Part shown: one piece after another, positions 11,330 to 25,600 of the stretch | Layout: each line of letters opens with the position of its first letter | Position numbering within the stretch: the stretch's first letter is position 1 | Source of the DNA: Microglena sp. YARC | Lineage: Eukaryota > Chlorophyta > Chlorophyceae > Chlamydomonadales > Chlamydomonadaceae | DNA length: 64,000 nt | Assembly (NCBI GenBank): GCA_022414725.1 | Contig: CM039462.1 | Coordinates: 96,811,232-96,875,231 of the forward strand | Reading direction: 5' to 3' | The notes under the pieces: generated by a model | What the model was told of the DNA's origin: nothing | Databases searched by the model: none | Seen by the model: only the letters and a program-made list of their open reading frames with translations | Program-made: the position numbers and the translations under genes

Positions 11330-12515
11330 CTAGGTTGGGTTGGGGGGTTTGGGGTTAGGTCAGGGTTATGTTGGGTTGGGGGTTGGGGGGCGTTTGAGGG
11401 TGGGGTGGGGTTGGGGTGGGGTTGGGTGAGGTTGGGATGGGTTTTAGTTAGATTGGCTGAGGGTGGGGTTGGTTGGGGCTTGGGGTAATGAGGTTGGCTG
11501 AGGGTTGGGTTGGGTTGGGTTGGGATGGGTTTGTTGGGGGTAGTGAGGCGTTGGGGTTAGGTTGGGTTGGGGGTTGGGTTGGGGTTGGGGAGTCGGACAT
11601 GAGGACGCCTACATGCATTGCATGAGGAGCGGTTAGGTCTGGATACCAGTGACGTACAGGGCAGAGCCTACTTGATGAGTCGCATCCAATGCACAACTGC
11701 ATGATCAGTGAAAGCTGGATGGGGTTGGTGTTGGGTCGGGTTGGGGTTGCGGTTGGGGGTTGGACACGAGGAGCGGTTAGATCTGAGCTACAGGTGGTGT
11801 ACAGAGCAGAGCCTATTTGATGAGTCGCATCAAATGCACAACTGCATGATCAGTGACAGCTGGATGGGGTTGTGGTTAGGTTGGGGGTTGTGGTTAGGCT
11901 GGGGTTGTGGTTGGGTTGGCTGTGGGTTGGGTGAGGTTGGGTTGTGGTTGGGCTGTGGGTAGGGGGCAGGGTTGCCCTCCACCAGAGACGATGGGGTCCA
12001 GTCGGGACACGAGGACGCCTAGGTTGGGTTGGGGTTGGTTGAGGGTGGGGTTGGGTTGGCTGAGGGTGGGTTGGGGGAGGGGTTGGCTTGGGCTGGGTGA
12101 GGTTGGTGGTTGGGGTGGGTTGGTGGTTGGGTAGGGGTTTAGTAGGGGTTGGGTGAGGTGGGGGGTAGGTTGGGTTGGGTGGGGTTGAGTTGGGTGGGGT
12201 TGGGTTGGCTGAGGGTTGGGTTGGCTGAGGGTTGGGTTGGGTTGGGGGCGAGGTTGGTGGCTGAGTTGTGGTTGGGTGAGGTTGGTGGCCGGGTTGGGGT
12301 GGTTGTTGGGTCGTGGTTGTTGTTGGGTTGTGGTTGGGTTGGGGCTGGGTTGCCTTCCACCAGAGAAGATGGGGTAAGGTCGGACACGAGGACGCCTACA
12401 TGCATTGCATGAGGGGCTGTTAGATCTGAGCTACCAGTGGTGTACAGGGCAGAGCCTACTTGATGAGTCGCATCAAATGCACAACTGCTTGATCAGTGAC
12501 AGCTGGATGGGGTTG
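11330..12515. repeat. GGTTGGG-rich repeat with exon 8' acceptor edges
   Basis: A plus-strand G-rich tract (GGTTGGG, GGTTGTGG) holds several copies of the exon 8 start (minus strand: [13 protein letters not shown]) near 11,590, 11,985 and 12,355. Alternating with them is a separate cassette, 'gatgagtcgcatc(a/c)aatgc', near 11,680, 11,820 and 12,465. The copy-2 equivalent is 28,032-29,290. Confidence 0.85.
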
Positions 12516-13139
12516 CCGAGTGTTGGTCAACCCGTTTTTGGAATTGATGCATGAAAATATGCATCACATATTTTATTTTTTTGTAGATACTAGTATTAGT
12601 ATGATGCTATCAATTTGTTATTGCCGAAGACAATAGGCAGCTTTACAGCTGGAGGCGTGTGGCAAGACAGCTGGTGACAGCTGGAGGCGTGTGAGATTAT
12701 GTGGAGACACACTTGAATTCCTCAGGCCAAACTTTAGAGTTCGCCTGGGACACCATTGCATTTAAAATGAGTGTTGGATCTTCTTCTTCAACTAGTCTTC
12801 AACGAAGTGCAAAACATGTCAAAAATAAATTGATATTAAATGGATAACAAATATCATATGAAGGCTAAAACTCGAATCCATCGTAGGGGCAGTTAGGCCA
12901 TCTGTAAGGTAGATAGATGCCCACTATTCCCAAGCCAAGGGCAGACCGCCGTTGTCAATACTCTTGGGGCATGCATGGAGCATGCATGGAGCATGCAAAT
13001 ACAATACATGTGTAAGGTAAGTAACCAGGTGGGAGTTTGAGTTTAAGGGAGCATGTGTTCAATGGGTAACTGATCGACAACACAACAAAACATGTATCGT
13101 AGGTTGACAGACAAGCAAGGGTGCACAAATTCTCATGCA
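12516..13139. other. Spacer without visible gene
   Basis: AT-richer, apparently unique sequence between the duplicated block and the 280-bp satellite. I see no exon, RNA gene or transposon terminus here. Confidence 0.5.
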
Positions 13140-16100
13140 GTCAACCCTAAACCATACAGCACACCATATATAACAAATCACACAAGCAGGTACACACACA
13201 AGCAAGTAAGCACGGATACCCACTAGCTAGTGGGCAAGCAACATGATCATGGCTATATGTAAGTATGACTATGTACGTCATATCCCTCACGTGCGTACAT
13301 GTATGCAATGTGACCCCCCAGACCCGCCAATGATCCTAAAGACCTGAGGCGCCCCAGGGATACCGGCAGGCCACACGTACACACATGCAGGTTACGTGTG
13401 TACATATACATGGGCATACATGCACAAGCACTCATACAGAAACACAACTAATAACAAATCACACAAGCACGTACACACACAAGCAAGTAAGCACGGATAC
13501 CCACTAGCTAGTGGGCAAGCAACATGATCATGGCTATATGTAAGTATGACTATGTACGTCATATCCCTCACGTGCGTACATGTATGCAATGTGATAACCC
13601 CCCAGACCCGCCAATGATCCTAAAGACCTGAGGCGCCCCAGGGATAACCGGCAGGCCACACGTACACACATGCAGGTTACGTGTGTACATATACATGGGC
13701 ATACATGCACAAGCACTCATAATCAGAAACACAACTATAACAATCACACAAGCACGTACACACACAAGCAAGAAAGCACGGATACCCACTAGCTAGTGGG
13801 CAAGCAACATGATCATGGCTATATGTAAGTATGACTATGTACGTCATATCCCTCACGTGCGTACATGTATGCAATGTGACCCCAGACCGCCAATGATCCT
13901 AAAGACTGAGGCGCCCAGGGATAACCGGCAGGCCACACGTACACACATGCAGGTTACCGTGTGTACATATACATGGGCATACATGCACAAGCACTCATCA
14001 GAAACACAACTAATAACATCACACAAGCACGTACACACACAAGCAAGAAAGCACGGATACCCACTAGCTAGTGGGCAAGCAACATGATCATGGCTATATG
14101 TAAGTATGACTATGTACGTCATATCCTCACGTGCGTACATGTATGCAATGTGACCCCCAGACCCGCCAATGATCCTAAAGACCTGAGGCGCCCCAGGGAT
14201 AACCGGCAGGCCACACGTACACACATGCAGGTTACGTGTGTACATATACATGGGCATACATGCACAAGCACTCATACAGAAACACAACTAATAACAAATC
14301 ACACAAGCACGTACACACACAAGCAAGTAAGCACGGATACCACTAGCTAGTGGGCAAGCAACATGATCATGGCTATATGTAAGTATGACTATGTACGTCA
14401 ATCCTTCACGTGCGTACATGTATGCAATGTGACCCCCAGACCCGCCAATGATCCTAAAGACCTGAGGCGCCCCAGGGATAACCGGCAGGCCACACGTACA
14501 CACATGCAGGTTACGTGTGTACATATACATGGGCATACATGCACAAGCACTCATACAGAAACACAACTAATAACAAATCACACAAGCACGTACACACACA
14601 AGCAAGTAAGCACGGATACCCACTAGCTAGTGGGCAAGCAACATGATCCATGGCTATATGTAAGTATGACTATGTACGTCATCCTTCACGTGCGTACATG
14701 TATGCAATGTGACCCCCCAGACCCGCCAATGATCCTAAAGACCTGAGGCGCCCCAGGGATAACCGGCAGGCCACACGTACACACATGCAGGTTCGTGTGT
14801 AACATATACATGGGCATACATGCAACAAGCACTCATACAGAAACACCACTAATAACAAATCACACAAGCATGTACACACACAAGCAAGAAAGCACGGATA
14901 CCCACTAGCTAGTGGGCAAGCAACATGATCATGGCTATATGTAAGTATGATATGTACGTCATATCCCTCACGTGCGTACATGTATGCAATGTGACCCCCC
15001 AGACGCCGAATGATCCTAAAGACTGGCTGAGGCGCCCCAGGGATAACCGGCAGGCCACACGTACACACATGCAGGTTAGCGTGTGTACATATACATGGGC
15101 ATACATGCACAAGCACTCATACAGAAACACAACTAATAACAAATCACACAAGCAGGTACACACACAAGCAAGTAGCACGGATACCCACTAGCTAGTGGGC
15201 AAGCAACATGATCATGGCTATATGTAAGTATGACTATGTACGTCATATCCTCACGTGCGTACATGTATGCATGTGACCCCCAGACCGCAATGATCCTAAA
15301 GACCTGAGGCGCCCCAGGGATAACCGGCAGGCCACACGTACACACATGCAGGTTACGTGTGTACATATACATGGCCATACATGCACAACACTCATACAGA
15401 AACACAACTAATAAAAAATCACACAAGCACTACGCACACAAGCAAGTAAGCACGGATACCCCACTGCTAGTGGGAAGCAACATGATCATGGCTATATGTA
15501 AGTATGACTATCATATATCCCTCACGTGCGTACATGTATGCAATGTGACCAACCTGATGCCTAAAGACCTGACGCAGGATAACGGGCATTGGTGGGTTCT
15601 TGGGCATATTCATGAGGCATACTCACGATACCCAGGGCACGCTATGACCTCCAAGTATGCACACTGAGATCAATATAGACCCGCCAATGATCCTACAAGC
15701 ACCTTGAGGCCGCCCCAGGATAACCGCAGGCCACACACACAAGCAAGTTACGTGTGCACAAGTGCAGTAATAACAAATATAAGCACTAACTAGCTAGTGG
15801 GCATTCAATATGCAACACACATGGATTATGCCCCCCAGAGCAATGATCCTAAGACCTGCAGGCGCCACTAGTTTACACATATACATGGCATACAATCATA
15901 GAAACACAAAACCTACAAATCACACAAGCACTACACACACAAGCAAGTAAGCACGGATTACCCACTAGCTAGTGGGCAAGCAACATGATCATGGCTATAT
16001 GTAAGTATGACTATGTACGTCATATCCCTCACGTGCGTACATGTATGCAATGTGACCCCCAGACCCTGCCAATGATCCTAAAGACCTGAGCCGCCCCAGG

Positions 16101-19100
16101 GATAACCGGCAGGCCACACGTACACACATGCAGGTTACGTGTGTACATATACATGGGCATACATGCACAGCACTCATACAGAACACAACTAATAACAATC
16201 ACACAAGCACGTACACACACAAGCAAGTAAGCACGGATACCCACTAGCTAGTGGGCAAAGCAACATGATCATGGCTATATGTAAGTATGACTATGTACGT
16301 CATATCCCTCACGTGCGTACATGTATGCAATGTGACCCCAGACCCCGCCAATGATCCTAAAGACCTGAGCGCCCCAGGGATAACCGGCAGGCCACACGTA
16401 CACACATGCAGGTTACGTGTGTACATATACATGGGCATACATGCACAAGCACTCATACAGAAACACAACTAATAACAAATCACACAAGCAGGTACACACA
16501 AGCAAGTAAGCAACGGATACCACTAGCTAGTGGGCAAGCAACATGATCATGGCTATATGTAAGTATGACTATGTACGTCATATCCCTCACGTGCGTACAT
16601 GTATGCAATGTGACCCCCCAGACCCGCCAATGATCCTAAAGACCTGAGCCGCCCCAGGGATAACCGGCAGGCCACACGTACACACATGCAGGTTACGTGT
16701 GTACATATACATGGGCATACATGCACAAGCACTCATACAGAAACACAACTAATAACAAATCACACAAGCACGTACACACACAAGCAAGTAAGCAACGGAT
16801 ACCCACTAGCTAGTGGGCAAGCAACATGATCATGGCTATATGTAAGTATGACTATGTACGTCATATCCCTCACGTGCGTACATGTATGCAATGTGACCCC
16901 CCAGACCCGCCAATGATCCTAAAGACCTGAGGCGCCCCAGGGATAACCGGCAGGCCACACGTACACACATGCAGGTTACGTGTGTACATATACATGGGCA
17001 TACATGCACAAGCACTCATACAGAAACACAACTAATAACAAATCACACAAGCACGTACACACACAAGCAAGTAAGCACGGATACCACTAGCTAGTGGGCA
17101 AGCAACATGATCATGGCTATATGTAAGTATGACTATGTACGTCATATCCCTCACGTGCGTACATGTATGCAATGTGACCCCCCAGACCCGCCAATGATCC
17201 TAAAGACCTGAGCCGCCCCAGGGATAACCGGCAGGCCACACGTACACACATGCAGGTTACGTGTGTACATATACATGGGCATACATGCACAAGCACTCAT
17301 ACAGAAACACAACTAATAACAAATCACACAAGCACGTACGCACACAAGCAAGTAAGCACGGATACCCACTAGCTAGTGGGCAAGCAACATGATCATGGCT
17401 ATATGTAAGTATGACTATGTACGTCATATCCCTCACGTGCGTACATGTATGCAATGTGACCCCCCAGACCCGCCAATGATCCTAAAGACCTGAGCGCGCC
17501 CAGGGATAACCGGCAGGCCACACGTACACACATGCAGGTTACGTGTGTACATATACATGGGCATACATGCACAAGCACTCATACAGAAACACAACTAATA
17601 ACAAATCACACAAGCACGTACACACACAAGCAAGTAAGCACGGATACCACTAGCTAGTGGGCAAGCAACATGATCATGGCTATATGTAAGTATGACTATG
17701 TACGTCATATCCCTCACGTGCGTACATGTATGCAATGTGACCCCCCAGACCCGCCAATGATCCTAAAGACCTGAGCCGCCCCAGGGATAACCGGCAGGCC
17801 ACACGTACACACATGCAGGTTACGTGTGTACATATACATGGCATACATGCACAAGCACTCATACAGAAACACAACTAATAACAAATCACACAAGCAGGTA
17901 CACACACAAGCAAGTAAGCACGGATACCCACTAGCTAGTGGGCAAGCAACATGATCATGGCTATATGTAAGTATGACTATGTACGTCATATCCCTCACGT
18001 GCGTACATGTATGCAATGTGACCCCCCAGACCCGCCAATGATCCTAAAGACCTGAGCCGCCCCAGGGATACCGGCAGGCACACGTACACACATGCAGGTT
18101 ACGTGTGTACATATACATGGGCATACATGCACAAGCACTCATACAGAAACACAACTAATAACAAATCACACAAGCACGTACGCACACAAGCAAGTAAGCA
18201 CGGATACCCACTAGCTAGTGGGCAAGCAACATGATCATGGCTATATGTAAGTATGACTATGTACGTCATATCCTCACGTGCGTACATGTATGCAATGTGA
18301 CCCAGACCCGCCAATGATCCTAAAGACCTGAGCCGCCCCAGGGATAACGGCGGCCACACGTACACACATGCAGGTTACGTGTGTACATATACATGGGCAT
18401 ACATGCACAAGCACTCATACAGAACACAACTAATAACAATCACACAAGACGTACGCACACAAGCAAGTAAGCACGGATACCCACTAGCTAGTGGGCAAGC
18501 AACATGATCATGGCTATATGTAAGTATGACCGTCATATCCCTCAGTGCGTACATGTATGCAATGTGACCCCCAGACCCGCCAATGATCCTAAAGACCTGA
18601 GCCGCCCCAGGGATAACCGGCAGGCCACACCGTACACAGATGCAGGTTACGTGTGTAATATACATGGGCATACATGCACAAGCACATACAGAAACACAAC
18701 TAATAACAAATCACCCCAGACGCACGTACACACAAGCAAGTAAGCACGGATACACAACTAGCTAGTGGGATACAAGCAACATGATCATGGCTATATGTAA
18801 GTATGACTATGTACGTCATATCCCTCACGTGCGTACATGTATGCAATGTGACCCCCCAGACCCGCCAATGATCCTAAAGACCTGAGGCCGCCCCAGGGAT
18901 AACCGGCAGGCCACACGTACACACATGCAGGTTTACGTGTGTAACATATACATGGGCATACATGCACAAGCACTCATACAGAAACACAACTAATAACAAA
19001 TCACACAAGCACGTACACACACAAGCAAGTAAGCACGGATACCCACTAGCTAGTGGGCAAGCAACATGATCATGGCTATATGTAAGTATGACTATGTACG

Positions 19101-19222
19101 TCAAATCCTTCACGTGCGTACATGTATGCAATGTGACCCCCCAGACCCGCCAATGATCCTAAAGACCTGAGGCGCCCCAGGGATAACCGGCAGGCCACAC
19201 GTACACACATGCAGGTTAAGGA
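13140..19222. repeat. 280-bp satellite, about 21 tandem units
   Basis: The landmark 'aacatgatcatggctatatg' recurs at 13,240, 13,521, 13,806, 14,081, 14,360, 14,640, 14,922, 15,205 and 15,479. After one degenerate stretch (15,540-15,950) it recurs from 15,982 to 19,063, with spacings of 273-285 bp. Each unit includes the palindrome 'cactagctagtg'. On the minus strand each has a short open segment after a CCTCAG, reading ...GGHIAYMYAREGYDVHSHTYI then stop, in units without indels. A loose fragment of the unit recurs at 19,375-19,442. Single-base indels between units often fall in homopolymers. Confidence 0.95.
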
Positions 19223-19467
19223 CATGACTAGTAATCATACATACAGATGCCAAACATGCCACCAGCCACACTGCTAGGAAGGACACGCACATAATGTCAC
19301 AATTACATGCCAAGGGAATTCGGCCGACGCACCTTGTTCATCCTTGGAGCAGCAGGCCAGGGAAGGGCATGCGTGTGTACGTGTGTACATATACATGGGC
19401 ATACATGCACAAGCACTCATACAGAAACACAACTAATAACGAATCAATGTGTGGGAGCACTACTTGC

Positions 19468-20084
19468 CTTTCTGTGCTCATGTGCAACTGACTTGGCCCA
19501 CTTCCATCGTTTGGCGTTGTTCCGGATCTGCAAGTCAATGGGATTATGCATGAGTAAGAAGACAAGATCAATGTGTGCCAAGCAAGGGCCAGTCAAAGAA
19601 AGTCACCCGCCAGCCCTCTTCCCCCTCATACATACACACACACTAGTACTAGCCCCACAATACCTACCTGCTAGGCGTATCTGAACTAAAGGAATCCCCC
19701 CCCCCCCCCCCCTTTAAACAACTCCCCCCCCCCCCCCCCCCCCCCTCTCTTTCATCCCCCTCCCATCTCTTTCATCCCACCCCCATCTCTATCCCCCCCC
19801 CCCCCCCCCCCCCATTATATTTTCATCCCACCCCCATCTCTTTCATCCCACCCCCTACCCCACCCCCACCCCCCCTCCCTCCCCTGATCATCTCAGACCC
19901 ATCCACAAAACGCACGCAGCCCCTCACAGGTCGACGCGCATTCCGCATACCGAAAACGGCCAGGATTGGCACGCGCAGGGCAGGAACGCGGAAATTGGAA
20001 GCTATTCACGACGGTCGTCAACACCTACCTGGATGTCAGGAGGACAATGCTTCATCCAAAACGCGGACTCGCAGTACTTTGAGG
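19468..20084 (-). CDS. Two candidate exons of an unidentified minus-strand gene
   Basis: One exon (20,029-20,084) lies between a CCGCAG acceptor and a GTAGGT donor and reads SKYCESAFWMKHCPPDIQ. The next (19,468-19,527) lies between TTGCAG and a GC-type donor (AAG|GCAAGT) and reads IRNNAKRWKWAKSVAHEHRK. The phases agree, so they join as a continuous 38-residue stretch with two cysteines and a basic, tryptophan-containing helix-like segment. I do not recognise the protein. The first exon and the 3' end were not placed. The 280-bp satellite immediately downstream may lie in its intron or contain copies of its last exon. The gene sits between two copies of the duplicated NFS1 3' half. Confidence 0.45.
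19690..19880. repeat. Poly-C / CCCCCATCTC low-complexity tract
   Basis: Several C runs of 17-23 bases alternate with 'atctctttcatccca' segments. No coding signal. Confidence 0.9.
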
Positions 20085-20367
20085 CTGCGGAAGGTGGGAT
20101 GGTTAGGTTAGCTAAGAGAGCTTGACTGGCGCCACTGACGCAATGGCGCTAGGTGCAAGGGTCAGCGCGATAAAATCAATGCATGGCGTCAACGAACAAC
20201 AACCTCTGGTCTTGAGGGCGGTACCGTTAGCGCCAAGCATCTTTGACGTTCGGGTTGAGGAGCCTGAGTTCGTTGGCTGGTCGTAATGTGTGCAATGAGT
20301 GGCAGCCGCTAGATTGATTGGCAAGGAGCAGGTGAGCACGAGAGGATTTTGAATTTGAAAGATGAAC

Positions 20368-21337
<970 letters not shown>

Positions 21338-22455
21338 TCTTCTAATTCCCGGAATTATTCTGTATGAAGAATACCAAGAATTGGGGGGGATATTATAGTC
21401 CGGCTTTTACGCCGTCTCATAGAGTGACATAGAGCACGCATGTCTCAGTTCCAGGCGTGCTCCCTGCAGTGCCGTTGCCAGCTAGGGCATGTGCACGGTC
21501 ATGTAGTACTCTACTATCCTGCCGTCACCTCTCTTCATCAATCCGCTTATGCGCCGATTGACTATCTTGTAAACGCTTCCATCGATCTATCTCCCGTGTC
21601 TCTGCAGTCTCAATACTCCGAACACAACAGCAACGGATGAAGGACGCAGCGTCTTGAACAACCCTGTCCCAACCCTGTCCGCTCCTTGTTAACTTTTGCA
21701 GGTTTATATACATTGATACGTAGAGTTAATGTTGGTAATACTGCCCATCTGATTTCGAGGATTTGTTGGAAGATATTGTGGTGCTGGCTTGTTTTTGGTC
21801 AACAATGGCCTGCCGATGAATCAATTTTAGGATGACAATTAATGTAAAAATATTGGAAGGATGCGACAGAAGAGCCTGTACTGCTACACCATACATTCGT
21901 GATGCATAGTACCTTCTAGAATACTCATTTATATGGAATTGATTTCACCCCAAGAGGTGGGTCTCCCAACACCTACCACAGCACTGAGAATGTATAATGT
22001 AATGTTACAGAGTACCATATATCATTGTGACCACGTGTCAAGTGCGACAGTAAATAACTAAGCTAATAACCCACTGAAGTCGTAGCAACTCCCTCCAAAT
22101 TTCCATTACTAGACATATAGAGCTGCTGCAGGGCTCTGGGGAAGGGGGTAATGGACCGATATGGTAAGGGAACCGTCCATTTATCAGCCCTACATGAATC
22201 TGAACATATTTGGTGGTTTGCCCCAGTGCAAGCAAACGGGCTGGCCCCCTTAGCCTTTTTCAAGGCGTACTATTTATTTATGTTTATTCTTTTGTATCCA
22301 ATCAACTACTACTGTGGCAAGCTTCCTTTAAATCGATGCCCCCTGCAACTTCGAGAACACACAAGTTCTATCAGACAAACTCATGCAATTGGTATCTGTG
22401 TATTGGCAGCAGTGCTTATTCTTCCCATGTTGGTGAGCATTTCTTTGTACCCTTT

Positions 22456-22609
22456 CTAGTGCTGAGACCATTGGATAGACTTGATGTCGATACCCTCTTG
22501 CACCATCTCCCACAGGGGGCTCATCTCCCGGAGCTTCTCAACGTGAGATGCCGTCATGTTAATGGCCATGTCAACCTCGGCTTCCGTGGTGAAGCGACCC
22601 ATGCCATAC
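22456..22609 (-). CDS. NFS1: NFS1 exon 11 (C-terminus)
   Basis: Encodes residues 411-460: [13 protein letters not shown], then [20 protein letters not shown] and IKSIQWSQH before the stop. This tail is highly conserved in NFS1/IscS and contributes to scaffold binding in the family. An acceptor-edge copy lies at 22,674-22,719. Confidence 0.96.
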
Positions 22610-25600
22610 CTGGGATGGGGATAGTCATTTATGAGATGATCATATCGTTCCATTATTTGAACATGCAATTTGATTAGGTGAAGCGACCCAGGTCATACTT
22701 GAGATGGGGATAGTCATTTATGATGATGATGATTATGATGATGATTATGATGATTATGCTTACATTTTCCTGGTGCCCTACTGGAATCCAAATGTGCCCT
22801 TGGCTTGACGGAGTCAAGGGGGACTTATGCACAAAGAAGAAAATAAAAATAAATAATTCCATGTGCCATTCTGATTATATGATCATGCCGTTCCATTACA
22901 TGAAAATGTCGTTCCCTTATATGAACATGCCATTTTATTATGTGAACATGGCATTTGATTATACGAAAAAATAGAAGTAACAGTAGACTACAGTGGCGCT
23001 CTCAAATTTTTGTGTGTGTGCGTGTGTTTGGCTACAGTGGTGTTCTCACTTGATGGATGTATGTGCTATGTCCCTCTCCACACCCAAGGAACTGGTGTGT
23101 GGGTTTGTGTGGTATGTGTATGTGCGGTGGTGGTGTGTGTGGTGGTTTTGGGGGTGAGTTTGTACCTGCGGCGTGATTGTGTTGTGTATGTGTGCGTGCG
23201 TGTTTGACAACAGTGGTGATCTCACCTGACCGATGTGTGTGCCATGTCCCTCTCCACACCCAAGGAACTGGTGTGTGTGTTTGCGTGGTTTGTGTTTGTG
23301 TGTGGTGGTTTTGTGTGTGTTCGTGTGGTATGTGTGTGAGTTTGTATGTACGGTGTGTGTGGTGTGTGTGTGCGCGTGTGTGTGACTACAGCGGTGATCT
23401 CACCTGATGGATGTTTGCGTCATGTCCCCCTCCACACCCAAGGAACTGGTGTGCGGGTTTGTGTGGTGGCGGTGGTGTGTGTGGTGGTGATCTCACCTGA
23501 TGGATGTGTGTGCCGTGTCCCTCTCCACACCCAAGGAACTGGTGAGTGGTTTTGTGTGGTTTGTGTATGTGAGGTGGTGGTGTGTGTGCTGGTTTTGTGT
23601 GTGGGTTTGTACGTGCGGTGTGAGTGTGGTGTGTGTGTGACTACAGTGGTGATCTCACCTGATGGATGTGTGTGCCATGTCCTCCTCCACACCCAAGGAA
23701 CTGTTTTTTGTGTTTGGTTGTAGTTGTATGTACACTGTGTGGTGTGTTTTTGTGTGTGTTCGTGTGGTATGTGTGTGTGTGTGGCGGTTTTGTGTGTGAG
23801 TTTGTATGTACGGTGTGTGTGGTGTGTGTGTGCGCATGTGTGTGACTACAGTGGTGATCTCACCTGATGAATGGATGTGCCATGTCCCTCTCCACACCCA
23901 AGGAACTGGTGTGTGGGTTTGTGTGGTGGTGTGTGTGGTGGTTTTTTGTGTGGGTTTGTACGTGCGGTGTGAGTGTGTTGTGTGTGTGTGTGCGCGCGTG
24001 TGTTTGACTACAGTGATGATCTCACCTGATGGATGTGTGTGCCATGTCCTCCTCCACTCCCAAGGCACGCAAGACATAGGAGGGCTCCAGGCTGGCACTG
24101 GTGCATGCAGATCCACTAGACACGGCAATCTCCTACAAAGGAATTATTCCAAGGGTGTTGGTGAGGGAATCTTTGTCAGTATGTGTGTATGCATGTAAGT
24201 ATGTATGTACGTATGTATGTATGAATGTGTGTATGTATGTGTGTATGCATGTAAGCATGTATGTATGTACGTATGTATGAATGTGTGTATGTATGTGTGT
24301 ATGCATGTAAGCATGTATGTACGTATGTATGTATGCATGTCAGTATGTATGCATATACGTGTGTATGTATGTATGTATGTATGTATGTATGTATGTATGT
24401 ATGTATGTATGTATGTATGAATGTGTGTTTGTATGTGTGTATGCATGTAAGCATGTATGTACGTATGTATGTATGCATGTCAGTATGTATGCATATACGT
24501 GTGTATGTATGTATGTATGTATGTATGTATGTATGTATGTATGTATGTATGTATGAATGTGTGTATGTATGTGTGTATGCATGTAAGCATGTATGTACGT
24601 ATGTATGTATGCATGTCAGTATGTATGCATATACGTGTGTATGTATGTATGTATGTATGTATGTATGTATGTATGTATGTATGTATGTATGTATGTATGT
24701 ATGTATGTATGTATGTATGTATGTATGTGTGTATGCATGTATGTGTGTATGCATGTAAGTATGTATGTATGTTGTTTCAGTTCTGGGTTAGGTCAAACAG
24801 GCTAGGGGGACTTGCGCAAGCGTGGAGGAGAGGCTAAAACGAAAAAACACTGATAAATGTTGAAAACAGAAGCAATGACACCTGCCTACCTTGAGGCACA
24901 TGATGAGTGACTCCCCCTCGCCGTATGTATGTGTATGGCTTTACGGTCCCGGGGTAAACCAAATAGGCCCAAGGGACTTGCCCAACCATGACAGAAGGGC
25001 TACCACGAAAAATCACTGATGAACGTGGAAAACAAAAAGCAATGACACCTGCCTACCTTGAGGCACATGATGAGTGACTCCCCCTCACCGTATGTATGTG
25101 TATGGCTTTACGGTCCAGGGGCAAACCAAATAGGCTTAAGGGACTTGCCCAACCATGACAGAAGGTCTACCACGAAAAATCACTGATGAACGTGGAAAAT
25201 AAAAAGCAATGACACCTGCCTACCTTGAGGCACATGATGAGTGACTCCCCCTCACAGTATGTACGTGTATGTTGTTACATTCCAGGGGTTAACCAAATAG
25301 GTGAAAGGGACTTGCCCAACCATGACAGGAGGGGCAATCACGAATTATCGCTGATGAACGCTGGGATGAACGTCGAAAATAAAAAGCAAGGAGACCTGCG
25401 TACCTTGAGGCCCATGATGAGTGACTCTCCCTCGACGTATGCAAAGGACATGTTGAGGTTGCCAGGGTAGCGGTGGTCCAAGCCCTCAGGGCCATTCAGC
25501 TTCAGGTCGGGGAGGCGGGATTGCAGGCCCTCCCTTAGACGAGCCTCCAGTTTTTTTATGTGGGCGGTATCCCTTTCCATATCCTGGAGGTGGGGGGTGG

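Larger units (their letters stand above)
3613..12515. repeat. Segmental duplication, copy 1 (NFS1 3' half)
   Basis: This block is almost identical, introns included, to 20,373-29,209 at an offset of about 16.85 kb in the same orientation. The left junction is the (CT)n run inside the CACTA element, beyond which the flanks differ. The right junction is in the G-rich repeat near 12,515, where copy 1 continues into unrelated sequence and copy 2 continues the G-rich repeat. Both breakpoints therefore lie in simple repeats. The near identity of non-coding sequence indicates recent duplication or ongoing gene conversion. Confidence 0.9.

Noticed and set aside
13140..19222. CRISPR-like regular repeat array
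   Set aside because: Units are 280 bp and repeat completely; there are no unique spacers and no cas genes, and the DNA is eukaryotic. It is a satellite.
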